In this document: piece after piece, positions 52,155-64,000 of the stretch
Numbering within the stretch: the first letter of the stretch is position 1
Layout of the letters: each line of letters begins with the position of its first letter
NCBI RefSeq assembly: GCF_021134715.1
Contig: NC_060025.1
Coordinates: 7,006,001-7,070,000 of the forward strand
DNA: 64,000 nucleotides
Source of the DNA: Daphnia pulex
Lineage: Eukaryota > Arthropoda > Branchiopoda > Diplostraca > Daphniidae
Direction: 5' to 3'
Notes under the pieces: model-generated
The model's input: only the letters and a program-made list of their open reading frames with translations
What the model was told of the DNA's origin: nothing
Databases searched by the model: none
Program-made: the position numbers and the translations under genes

Positions 52155-52198
52155 TCGATTTGGATTAATTGACAATGGATATTTCACGATTCTTGGAG
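52155..52198 (+). other. Probable 5' UTR exon of the USP gene
   Basis: The segment ends at a strong donor (GAGGTAAGA). The next acceptor on the strand is TTTTTCAACAG at 54210, just before the coding exon. Joined, they create a 10-codon upstream ORF (ATG at 52175, TGA at 54217-54219) ahead of the main start at 54292. The left border is approximate. Confidence 0.4.
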
Positions 52199-53064
52199 GT
52201 AAGAAAATTTTGGTTTGAAATTCATTTTTTTGGGGGGGTAATTTTATCCGGGGGAGTACATTAGAAACAATTGAAATTTTCTACCTGATTTAGTTGAGGC
52301 CCCCCCAAGAAGTTTTGAAACCAAAATTTTTCAATAGAATTCTATTCAATCTCTAATGAGGGAGATTTTCTATTTTCTTTCGGGGGGATTCCACTAAGAA
52401 ATTTGGAGGAAAGAATTAAACACAGGAGAAAAAGCATGTGGGTTCCCACGATCCGCAACCGGATTTCCATATACGTCCAGGTTGTTTCTTGTGCGGAGAA
52501 AAACTCAGCAGGAAGGTCTCTCCCCCTCTCTATCCACTTTTCTATTTTGTTACCCTCTCCCCTCTCTTTTCAGCCATTTTTAAAAAATGCTGCACCTACA
52601 ACAGCACAAGATTTTCAAATTTTGAGTTTCTCACACCGGTCGGTCCCTCTGGTCGTCTTTATTTCATAAACAATTTGTCGTCACTATGGTTACGCACGAC
52701 TAACCGAGCCTGACGATTCATTTAGTAGGTTGTTGTTGTTGTTGTAGCCCCAAACACTTTCTCATGTTTCACATTTTCACATCGTTTTCATTTTTGTTTC
52801 TCTCACCAATTATTTATGATACGAAACATTAGAATAATAGACTACCTGGCGGGATCATATCGATGACGAATGAGTCATGCAGAGTTTATCATAGACCACC
52901 ACCACCACCCTGATGGTTACAGGGGGGTTGCAATAGAGAACCCCAAAAGGGCAGATAGTTTATTATAATGAATCACCTTTGCGAGCAGTCAAGTCGAATC
53001 CCCCCACCATTTTTTGAATACATTCATCCGATATTTATGAGCCGTTATGAGGGCACCCCCACAC

Positions 53065-53082
53065 GAGAGAGAGAGAGAGAGA
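53065..53082. repeat. (GA)n microsatellite
   Basis: Nine GA units. Confidence 0.9.
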
Positions 53083-53828
53083 TGTAGGCTAGACGATTTA
53101 ATTTTATATTTTTATTTTACTTTTTTACCTGGAGGAAATTGTGTGTCATTGTCAGTGAGACCCGCGTCCAGGAAAAAAACGGGTTAGGGAAATCTTTTAG
53201 AAAAAGAAAAATTGATTTGTATTTGAGTATCATGTCGGTGTGTTTTTAATATTTACGTCTAAATGGGAAATTTCCAAAATAAAGTGGGAGGAGTGAAATG
53301 TGCCCGAATCTTGACAGTCCCATCTCAAAGTAACTTTTCATTTTGTATTATCCTAATCTCTCCTGGAAAAAAAGAATTATTTAAAAAATAAAATAAAATA
53401 AAGAAAATTATTATTAGATTATAATTTTCGGGAGAAAAGAAAAGAAAAGGTCTTTTCTTACACGTTCTTTTATCTAATGAAGAATACACGAAAGAACAAT
53501 AAAAAAACAAAAAAACAAGAGCGGAATATATATATTCTTACAACCTTTTGTTATTGAACTGATTAAGTTCGTCATCAGCCCCTCCGGAGGTCAGAGGCGA
53601 CCGCAGAAACAATGAAGCATTTTCGTATAGGTAAAAATTATACACAAGTTGGAATGAGTCATCGAACCAATAGACTGACCTCTTTATTCCAGAAAAACAA
53701 CAGGGAAAAACAAAACAGAAAAGAATATTAGAACGAACAAGGTCCTAACTCTTGTTAGAAAGTTCAAGTTACCTGACCAGCCGAAAAATAGATATACATG
53801 CTCGTATGGAAATGAGATAGGGATCTAT

Positions 53829-53830
53829 TT

Positions 53831-53853
<23 letters not shown>
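53829..53853. repeat. (TTC)n microsatellite
   Basis: About eight TTC units within a longer pyrimidine tract. Confidence 0.85.
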
Positions 53854-53862
<9 letters not shown>

Positions 53863-54291
53863 CTCCACACATCTTTTATGACATGATATCGTATTTTACT
53901 TTATTGCCCGTGACCTTTTTGGCATCAACACAATAATTCTGTCGATCCAACGTTTTACGGCGGCAGCCCATCTGTTTTTCTTTTTCTTTTTCCCGCGGGA
54001 GAAAAAACAAAAATATCATTTTTGCCAACTATAATCCCGGCAGCTTTTGAATCGAAAAAATAATATTTTTATTTTCTGCTGTGTCGTTCACCCAACTAAA
54101 AAAAAAAAAATACGAAAATTCCCGCACGGTCATAGCTGACGTCATGCGTTCATCCGTCTAAAACTATAACCGCACCGTTATTGATTCAAATTTTTTATCT
54201 TTTTCAACAGATTGTCTGAAGAAGAAGCCCAAAATATTTTTGATATATAACTGAAAAAATAAAAAACAAAAACAAAAGGGGGATTGAAATC

Positions 54292-57200
54292 ATGACTCCG
54301 GCACCGGTGACGATGGCCACCACCCTGCCCCGTGACTATGGCCAGCAACAACAACAGCAGCAGACATCGGAACATCAGCGCGTGACTGAGCATTCGCCTC
54401 ATCATCAGATCTTCGCTCCCAACACCAAAGGTCTTCTCAACGCTCCCGGACAGAACAATTGCTTCCTCAACAGCGCCGTCCAGGTCAGTTTCAAACATTT
54501 TTTTCTATTTCTTTTTAAAAAAATAAAAGACACACACACACACACTTGGGGGCACGCTGATTTATACCGACGACACGATACATGCACGCACGCCCAGCTG
54601 GAATGTGTTACTGTCCCCTTTGGTAATTTACGTCGAAACGCTTTTTTTTCTTTTACTTTTTTCACTTGGACTGTTTAAGTGTCCAGAGTATTTTTCTATA
54701 TCTCCTGGACAAGCTGTCTCACATATTCTTGTCAAGGTGGTCTCAGGGACGTGACCAAACTCAATGTCGCTCCGCTTTTTTTTCTTTCCCCCTTTGAAGA
54801 AGAAAAACATTTGAGTGTAAAGCTTTTTATTCTTTCAAATCTCTGATGAGAAAATATTAGATCCCTAAAGTCGGTGTCCAGGTGCGTTTTTTCCTGATAA
54901 GCTTCAGAATCTTTCCCCCAGCTGCTGTCATAGTTTTACGGCTGAGAAAACACCTTACTTTCTTCTTCTTCCAGGAGATATTGGGCGCGCGGATTAAAAG
55001 AGAGACTTGAATAATAAAAAGCGGGTGGCTATTTTTAGATTAGTCTCTGTGGAAATCCGGTCGACTATATATGTTGGCACTGGCGAAATGGTGGGAAGAG
55101 AATATACGTGCCGGAGAACGCGTTTCCACGAATTATTTTGTGTTCCGATTTTTATTGAGAAATATTTTTTCAAGAGACCGGGCGGATTGAGCACACACGA
55201 AGGTCTTTATTTGGCAAAGAAGAGATAGATGTGTGTGTTTTTTTAAAGGTGGGGCCAGCTATATATATTTAAAGAGGCCGGCAGCGCAAAAAACAAAATT
55301 CTCCCGCAGGTGATGGTGGTGGTATCTTTTAACGGGACTTGGTCCGCACGGGTCATTTGTAAAAGAATTGAATATCTCATTTCTCTTATTTTATTTATTT
55401 TTCTTTTCACCAAAATCTTTGGGGGCTATTTGCATTTGGATCTTTGCCTATTTGTCAAAATGTCTGGTGGGGTTTTTTCCTAAGCCAAACAGAAAATGTT
55501 TACATTTAAGTTTGATTGATTTAAAAACTTGTTGAGGATTTGACGGAAAGGTGGGGTGGGGGAGGTTTGCAACAGAGGGTTGACGGGCGGGGGAGGAAGA
55601 GGAAGTCGAATCTGAAAGAGGAGACAAAAGGTTGGAAGTAAACCGGATGCGTAGGTGGAAATGTTCCACAGGTAAGAAAAAAAAGTGCCATGTGGCCAGC
55701 ACGGTGGGGGGAAACCACCCCTTTTAGATATTATTCCGCTGCCTAATTGAATATATCGAAGGGAGAGAAAATCCCGAGCTTCCGTTCTTCCTTCCTTAAC
55801 CAAAATAAGAAAAAAGCTTTTTCTTATTTCTTATTCCTTAGTCATCTCATCATAGAGTTTCCGTGTGTTGTTTCTTCTCTCTCTCTCCTTTTGTGTAATA
55901 TTTACGGACCCACGCCAATGGCCGCGACGTGCCGAGTCACCGTTCATTGTGAAACGGAAGAAAAGATATCTCTCTAGCTAGCCTCAAAAGATGAATTTTG
56001 TTTTCTCCTTCTTCTTATACATGACTATACACTTCGTTAGCCGCGCGAATAGAACTAGCTCATTATTATTATATTTTTTCCAAAGGGGAGGAAATCTTTT
56101 TTTGATCCTAGACAGCTCTCGCAAGAGCAACGTCAGCGGTAGCGCATTAAATTATGGTGTGTGAATATTCATCTTGTAGACTAGCTCAGACATTTGAATA
56201 TCGAGTTACACACACGAGCAGAGTTCTCTCTACACAAATTTATTCAGCTTTGGAATATATATATTTTGGGTTTTTTACCCTACAGGTTATTTCTTTTTTT
56301 TTTCGTAATGATTCCTCTGAAACAATGGGCCTTTGGGGTATTTTCTCTCTCTTCTTGTTACACTCAAATTGTATAGTGGAGGTCACACGGAGAGAATATT
56401 CTGCCTCCCTAATGGTCTCTCAGCTTCTTCTTCTCGGCCATCAAAGCTCCGGGGTTTGTTCTTCTTCTTCTACTTTGTACACCTCGTTAACATTTTCCAC
56501 AGCTGCCCGCGGGATATAAGATTATGTGTAACATTCAAATTTCGAAGAAAATGTATTTTTTTTTAAGGCGCGCAAATGTCGCCTATAAAAATAGAAGCGG
56601 GCGGTCGCTTCTATTCAATTAGAAGAAAATTCTTTTCTATAAGACGCGGGAGGTTTGAAATGTCCATTTCCCAACCCCAACTTTGAACAACTCTCGTGAA
56701 TCTTTTTACGATTTCTCCGGGTTTTGGGGGAAGGAGGTTGATGTCATCGCTGGACGTGGGTGTTGCGGCTAACGTCAATATTTAACCGGCTGGAAACCCC
56801 CAAGTAACAAAACACAAATAGATGTGTACACCTACTAGTATATAGAGAGATATACTATTTTTCTGATGGTCTGTGCACGCGAACGGCGACTCCTCCCTCA
56901 CGATCGTATAGAAGAAGAAGAAGATGGTGTAGAGGGGTTAAGATGTTGTTTAAACACAGGCGCGCGCGCGCGCGGGCCTTTTAAAGTGCCAGCAAAACCT
57001 TTTTTAACTGCCCAGTTTTTTTCTTCGGAAGAAGTTGAAACACATGGGCCGTTTTGGAACTTTTTTTGGTTTGTTTGGATAATCATAATCGTTAAAACGA
57101 GCTGGAAAGTTGTGGCTCGTTTTGTCAAGTTCCTTCCATTTTTTGTTGTTTATTTTTGGCGCTAGGTGTAATAGAATAAAACAAAAGGCGAAAAAAAAAT

Positions 57201-60200
57201 GATTATTTCGAAGGTTTCAAGGTGGGCAGATCCTGGATGAGTCTTTTGTTGACGGGTTTTTGACTTGATGCTTTCGTTTCGACGAGACTTTTGGTGGGAG
57301 GTTTATTCTTTGATGGGTGGCCATCAAAACATCCCGAGGCGGGCGAGGCGGAATGACGCTTTGGTTTAGTTACATGACGCTACCGCTAGATGGCCCACGT
57401 TTTCAACCTGTCAAACTTCTTTTCCCTTTTTATCTTTTTTTTTGTAAGAGTAGAAGGTTAAGTAGGCGGGGTCGCCAGGTATAAGAAACTAACCAGGCGC
57501 AACCAACTGATCGTTTGATGTTTGACTCTTTTATGTTTTCTTCTTCTTTGGGATGTTGCGTCGTTATGTTTTCCCCGACGTTTTCCACTATTTCCACCTA
57601 GCGGTAGAGAAATGAAATTTTACCTGGTTTACCTGACCTCCATATCTATCCCCGGCTGTATATATCCTCATCTGCGTAGACTCTAATCGACTGGGCTAGT
57701 CTGGGTAGATTGTTTTGACCTCGATTTCCCCCTTAATCATGATTACCATAACACAATGAAAAGGGAAAAAAACAAAAAGACAAAAAACACCACGTACATT
57801 TCCCTTTTCACCTCGCCATTTCTCTCGGTTCGCCTTTTACTCGCCAGGAAAGTTTCCCTATACTGTACCGTAACATAATCAAAAAAACCGAAAAAAGAAC
57901 AGAGGGTGAATGTAGCGTAGTAGTTGTTGCCACCTGTAATTGGATCGGGGGTTTGTAAAAGACCACACGACTCGCGTACAAGATGGTGCGGCGCGCGCGC
58001 GCTTGAGAGATGCGGGGGTTATTCAAAAACTGGTTCAAAATGGCCGCAAGGAAACCGTCTGTCTGCTGCCAGTCTCTTATTAGCCCAAGGAGGGAGGAAT
58101 ATATCTACACACAGACAAAGTTGCTGATGTACATATAATAAAAAAGAAGGGACATCATAAGTCTCACAATGTCTAGAAATGGACATCTGGCACACGCTCC
58201 TTTCTCCGACTCTCCTTCTTTTGTCGATTCTTGCCTTTTCAACACCCACAAGTCTGCAGATCTCCGTGTTTTCTTTATTTATTTAAAAATAGAAATGGGA
58301 AAAAAGGTATATGAACTTGAAAAAACTTTTTCAAGACAAATCTTTCAGCTGCTGCCGCACTCGGTCATTTCCCTGGCGCAGTTCGACACATCTGCCCAGG
58401 AGAAGATTTTTGAGCCATTCAAGTAAAGAAAGAAAGAAAAATAAAACATACATTGTCATTGAAATGTCATTAAGGCCGAGCTTGTGTTTCCCTTTTCTAA
58501 CCCTCGAGACTTTCTCTCGTCCAAGAAACTTTTTTAAAAAAGAAAAAAGAAGAATGAAGATGATGACAAAAGAAACTCGATTACCCTTCGTGTACACATC
58601 CGCACGAGTGAAGTTTTTTCTACCACGCAAAGGCTCGTCACGACCGACAGTTAGTCGCTCCCGAGGGGGTTTTTTGTCGATCGCCACCTTTTTTTAAAGC
58701 ATTCCGAATCGGAATCGGTTTTGACCTATTCGAGAGAGTCTACCCCTTTTATATTTTCTTTGATTTAATTACGTTTACCTTAAAAGGATTTTCGGGCAGA
58801 ACCTCTAACTGATGATGATTACTCTATACCCCGGGACAACACACACACACACACCCAACACACACACTATTTCTTCAGCCTATTCGATTTTTATCGCTGC
58901 GCCTTGTCAATAAATCAAGAAACATTTTTCTTTTTTTGAATCTCGCGCGCTGGCGCTCGCTTGCCGAAAACTGAAAAATTTCCGGAATAAAAATAATATC
59001 TGATGAAGCGGATCTCTTTTGTGTGTGTGCGTCCACACATTTCCGAAAAAAAGAGAAGAAAAAGAAAGAAAAGAAAAGATTCTATTGTTTTCTGTGTTGT
59101 TTTCCAAGCAGAAACCGGCCAAGATATTGGCCGTATAGTGTGTGATGCGCACGCAGGGGGGTTGATGGCAATCTGATGATGATGGAAGGATTTTTCGGGG
59201 AACAATTTTTTCCTATAAGACTAGACAAGACGAGAAAAAATGTAGTCGTCAATTTCGTCTTTCGGAGCGCCGGTGTCTATTAAGTTGTCGACGGAATCTC
59301 GTAGCGCCATCGCTAAAAAATAAGATTGTGGGGGGAAGAAAAAAGACAAAATATGATCATCTTTTCACGTAAAAAAAATTTTTTTCGGGTGTGATTTACG
59401 TCGCCCAACGACTCCCGTTGGAAAAAGCATTTTTGTTTTGTTGCGTCTTATCAGCCGCTGAAAATCTTTTCTCCTCGGCCGCAAATTTATTGTGATGGAA
59501 TCAACTTATATATTTTGGTTGTTGCTGTTGTTGTCGAGAGTATAGCGGGTGTAATGATTGTAATCATCGGCGTGTGAGTTGTTGGCTAAAAAGTTGCTGA
59601 AACCGAGTCATTGCGTGACTCACGACGCGCTCCGGCCCTCCTGCAGTTCTACTGGGAAAGAAAAGAAGAAGAAGAAGAAGGATGAAAGGTTGTGGAATGG
59701 GGGAGAAGATGGAGAGGGCAGCAATCAGACACACACACACACACACAAAAACCTTTTTTCTTATTTTATGTTGCGAGGGGAAGAAGAAGAAGAAAAAAGA
59801 TTTAAATAGGACGGGGTCCCCAGGTGTGTTGAGGAAAGGTGTAATAGCCTCGGGCGGCATACCTTCTTGCAGGCCAGGTCCAATCGGAGCCTTTCGCCGT
59901 AAGTCGAGAGTCTAGCCCTGCGGCCAAGTTCAAATCACCCGCCCTAGCCCCCACCGCCGCCGCCGCCAAACTATTACTACTACGACGAGAGTTGTAGCCC
60001 TTTGCTCATAGGTGTACCTCTCCTCGGGTTTGGGTTGGTGGTGAACCCAGCGCTTTCCATCAGTTCCCAAACGAGAGTTCTAGCCGACTGCCGTTTGTTT
60101 GCCTCCCAAACCGAATCATGTGTTACAACTCCGCACCGAGTGATTGAATTTTTGAAATCCGCCAAAAGTTTTTCTCGCCAATTTCGTTGGAAAAGTTTGT

Positions 60201-63200
60201 CGAGTTTAAATCGAACGAAAATGAGGCTCGAAAGGAATATAGCACGACATCCGCTCTTCCAAGTCACCAAGGTTTGAGCTATTTTATTATTATTTTTGAA
60301 TAGCAGGGGGGACAAAGTGCGTGCGTGCTTATTCATTTTGTTTTTCTTGGCTTTACTATATCCCCCTCCCTTGGAAATAAGAGATGAGGGGGAGTTGTCT
60401 CTCGACATTTCCGGTTGTATAAAGCACGCCGTGAATCCTGTGTGCGTACAATTTTATAATGTGGCCAGGTCACTGGGACTCGCTACGTCGTACGCACACG
60501 GCCGGTTCAAATCTCTTAAGATAAAAGAAAAGTCGAGAAATGATTAACATGGAAACAAATCAGCCGTGCAACAATCATGCCAGAGCCTGGAATATCATGA
60601 TAACCCTCTCATTAAAAGAGGGGTGGGTGGGGTAGAGAGATGGTCCAGAATTTCCAGCCCCCAAAATGTCGATGGGATTTCACGGAGCAGAACCGTCACG
60701 CGTTCCCCCGCCGAACAGAACCAACAATTTCCTTAAGGAGAAGGAAAAATAGAAAATGATTGAAATGCGCTTATATAGCCTTTGAAACGATGGGATACAG
60801 TTTGATTGGACGTTTTCTAGTCCACAAATAACAAAAGTTGCGGTTGAGTTTACCGGGAATTCGGGAGAAAATCCCGGAGAAAATCCAGAAAAACCTGCCA
60901 AATAAATTTTTGTTTCAAACGTGCCGCGCGCTCGATCCGTTTTTGTAGATGATTCACCTGTCGCCAAAACAAAGTCGATTACTACCTGGTTTTCCGGGTG
61001 CGCCGAGAAATTCTTTTTCAGGGAAATGAGAGCACAAGTTATAATCTTGATTGACTTACGCGTCGACATGTTTGAGAGATTCTTACGAGACCCGTTGAAT
61101 GCCAAACGAGTTATTCCATTATAGACAGTCTGTGACATTCGTCACCTAAACTGTGACCGAATTCTTTTCCAGGCAAAAGAATTTTTCAATATGTACAAAA
61201 CGGGAACAAAAGAAGTTTGTTGTTTTTACCGTCGTTCGACTTCGTGAAAAAATCTGACGTTTTGGGGTCTATTACAATAAATGACGTTGTAAAAATTTCC
61301 TTTTTTCTAACAAACACAATTTCATGGCTTCGTGATTTCGAAAGAAACAACAGCCGCCGTTTTTGAATATACTAAACACAAATTTATTCGTTTTTTCGAG
61401 AAGAATGCCTGCTGTTGCTTATACCAGACATTTTAGCAACCATTTAAATATTTTGAAAAAAAAAGCAGATTGGAAAACGAGATTTTCCAGGGTACCGAAA
61501 ATGATGAATGGGACCTGCGTTTTCCATTTTTTTTTTCACCGATTCGATTTACTATTTTTATATGTAACTCAAACGGGTAGAGGGGGGTGAATATGTCTGA
61601 GATTACAAAAGAAATATCTTCCTTATATTATAAAGTAATTCCATCCCCCCCCCCTTTTTTTGATTCCATCATGGCGCCGCATTTTAGTTCCACATGACTC
61701 TCCCCTGTTTGGTCTACCTGTAGTCCCTTCCTTGTTGGTAGTATCAAAGCGGAAAAAAAATACGCTTCTTTCTTTGATAGGGAGAGAGAATATTCTCTTC
61801 CGGCCGGATTCCCATACGATATTTCTTATTCCCCCCTCCTTGTGTGCGTAGTTTGTGTAGTATGACGGATGAAGCGTGATTATAATGTGGCCCTTTTCCC
61901 ATTCACTGTCATTCTCATGGGAGGAGTTGATGGAACTTTTTCTCTTTTTTTGAAAAATGAAAAGAATTTTTTTTTTTACTTTTACACAGAAGAAGATTGA
62001 CGTCCGTGAATCGGCGTCGATTATTGAGGGGAGCGTCACTCTATGATCAGACATTTTTTATTCTGGTGGAGAAAATAAAAGGCAATATAATAATAATAAT
62101 AAGATATGGATAGTCACGGCACTTTACGGGCGACCGTAGAGGTTAATTACATCCCATTTGCTGTTTTTAAATTTTTCTACGACGTCATGGAGGAATAAAA
62201 AACCAAAAAGAATCGTCGTAAAAAAAAGAACGGAACAAGCCCGCGGTGATATCATCGATAGTTGTTGTTGTTTTCCTCCTCGGCATAAATCATATCAAAT
62301 TAAAGTTTTCAGGTGACTTTGAAAAAATATATGAAAAAATATGAAGATATTAGAAAAGAAATAATAAATAGTAAAGTCAAAAAGAAAAAAAGAGCGTGAG
62401 AAATATCGGTGGGAATCGGAAGGTTTTCGTCTTCCCGCTTTCTTAAAAGAGTATTTAAGAACTTTTTCTTCTTCTTGTACGACCCCTCGTCTGACCTCTT
62501 TACGCCCCCCCCCCATACCCCCTGAGACCTTTGAGATACGAAAATTCCCGCACCATCGAACCTCTCACGAAAAGCTTCACCCTCTGTTGCACATTGCGGA
62601 TAATTGAGCCAACATTTTCGTAGAGGAATAAAAACCAAATGAATTTTTCTTCCAATAGTCTGGTAGATTTTTCGCTTCTACTCTTTTCTTACATGTTACC
62701 TGGGGAGGAGCTGAACATCATCTCCTGGAATGTGCTCACATTTTGAATAGAAAAACCGCCCTAGGGGGGGTAGTAGTAGTAGTAGCCTGGGCGGGGATCG
62801 TCTGGCGTATTATGTGTATTGTATACGATATTATATCGGCCGCGCGGTATTATCGCGCAAGGAGATCGCATTCCTTCCGCCATCTTGTTGTTGTTGTTGC
62901 TGCGCCCGTTCATTCGCGCATGTAAAAAGACGCTGACCGCATGGAATTCAGACGACGCAATCAGATATTATAGGGGGAATAGCTCTGGAGATGATCCGTG
63001 AGAAACTAACATCTCTCCCCTCTTCTTCTTCTTCTTTCTACTTCATAGTACAATTCTCTTTTGACACGCTGTGGAATGTGTGAGCTGACTTACAATGGGG
63101 GAGAGACACCCAGCGGGAGATTATTATTTCTTTTCTCTTATTTCATCAAAACGAAAAGAATTTCACTTTTTGTTTCTTTTCTTCGAATAAAATGAAACAA

Positions 63201-63781
63201 AATGAAATTTTAGATTTTTTTATTTTTGTTTCGTCGCGCAATTTTAGCTGCAAGGCAAATTTGCGGTGAAGGAATTAAAAAATAAAAAAAAGGGAGGAAC
63301 GTGATTTTTTGATTTCCGGTCCGATGGCTATCCGCACGTGCGGTGGTAAACGGCGGATAGATAGAAGAGGGCCACCGATGGTTATTTTATTTTTCACGGA
63401 GTTGTATATGGCTCGTGTTGTTGCGGTCACTCGAGCGGAACCCAGGCCCATACGGTCGTGAGCGCCAAAGAAACAATGAAATCACCACCACCACCACCAC
63501 ACACGATCGTTATTTTGACGTCGTCTCACGTTGCGGTCACGAATTATTTTTTTTTTATTCCTGACCATGTCTATACACTTCCGAAACTGATTTCATATTT
63601 TTTGACCAGTTATAATATGCCACACACACACACAATTTGCCGTTACTTATATTTTTTGTTAAATGTTTCCTTTTTTGAATTTTTACAGGTTTTGTGGCAT
63701 TTGGACATTTTCAGAAGAAGTTTCCGCGACCTGACCGGTCACGCTTGCCTCGGCGAATCGTGCATCTTTTGTGCCCTGAAG
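54292..63781 (+). CDS. USP53/USP54-type ubiquitin-specific protease homologue, N-terminal part only
   Basis: Coding exons 54292-54483 and 63689-63781 give the first 95 residues; the gene continues beyond the window. After a Gln-rich start ([15 protein letters not shown]) the sequence reads [20 protein letters not shown], then [20 protein letters not shown] and [12 protein letters not shown]. This matches the Cys box and following region of human USP53/USP54 ([21 protein letters not shown]). The Drosophila relative is echinus. The GQNNCFLN cysteine is the catalytic nucleophile position, and its presence suggests the Cys box is intact; the His and other catalytic residues lie outside. USP53/54 cut Lys63-linked chains in mammals; activity here is unknown. 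Both exons end in phase 0. Confidence 0.88.
56961..56974. repeat. (CG)n tract
   Basis: Seven CG units, unusual in this AT-rich intron. Confidence 0.85.
57383..57393 (-). promoter_or_regulatory. CTCF-like motif
   Basis: CCGCTAGATGG on the plus strand. A related CCACCTAGCGG follows on the plus strand at 57594-57604, so the two face opposite ways. Confidence 0.35.
59729..59746. repeat. (AC)n microsatellite
   Basis: Nine AC units. Confidence 0.9.
62771..62785. repeat. (TAG)n microsatellite
   Basis: Five TAG units following a run of G. Confidence 0.85.
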
Positions 63782-64000
63782 GTAACAATATATATATATT
63801 TTTTTCCAGTTAGAAAGAAAGAAGATGGGTTATCTTTTTTATTTCCCGTTTTGGAATTTTGTTTCTTTCTCGGGTGGGTTTGGCTTCTGCTGCGCTTTCT
63901 CGAATCCGACGACTCCCGCAGAAAAGCATAAAAAAATATGAACGATCTTCTCTCTCTGACTGGCTAGCTAGCGTCTATTCTTTCCCGGCGGCCAGTCAGT

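Larger units (their letters stand above)
54484..63688 (+). other. 9.2-kb first coding intron of the USP gene
   Basis: Low-complexity, gene-free DNA with many microsatellites, including CG and CA runs and TAG repeats. Reading frames on both strands lack family signatures. CTCF-like motifs occur at 57383-57393 (CCGCTAGATGG) and 57594-57604 (CCACCTAGCGG). Confidence 0.7.

Overview
The window is animal nuclear DNA, most likely from a small-genome arthropod and plausibly a branchiopod crustacean such as Daphnia. Supporting signs are genes split by GT-AG introns of about 55-90 bases, arthropod-type families (LUBEL, CtBP, PDZ-GEF/Gef26, spinster, echinus-like USP), and local tandem gene duplication. 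The species call is inference from family resemblance and gene structure. No searches were run.

Left third (1-22.9 kb): this part is dense with short genes and duplicated or broken copies. It opens with the 3' end of a LUBEL/HOIP linear-ubiquitin ligase (+), whose last domain is encoded by two alternative exons. Next come a relic of the TFIIH subunit gene GTF2H5, a complete Na+/H+ exchanger (-), and two tandem LRR genes (-). A 3.9-kb composite insertion follows, flanked by a 30-bp direct repeat. It holds a 275-bp terminal-inverted-repeat element, the 5' end of an Hsp90 gene and a broken fragment of an IP3 receptor gene. After it come a decayed spinster-type transporter (-), a CtBP gene (-) with a shortened active-site loop, a patch of iterated AGCGAA/TTCGCT palindromes, and the intact GTF2H5 gene (-).

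Middle (23.9-38.3 kb): one large gene on the minus strand, a Rap guanine nucleotide exchange factor (RAPGEF2/Gef26). It assembles in frame from 22 exons into about 1,624 residues. An apparent alternative first exon would replace the first cyclic-nucleotide-binding-like region.

Right part (38.3-64 kb): gene-poor, rich in microsatellites and homopolymer runs. It holds two multi-exon genes for secreted proteins (-), one with the hallmarks of an amidated-peptide precursor and one glutamine-rich. It ends with the start of a USP53/USP54-type gene (+) whose first coding intron is 9.2 kb.

Functionally the intact genes cover linear ubiquitin signalling, ion/pH transport, transcriptional repression and repair, Rap GTPase signalling and putative peptide secretion. 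No operon-like or shared-pathway grouping is evident. The most distinctive content is the LUBEL exon pair, the composite insertion with captured gene fragments, and the candidate peptide precursor.
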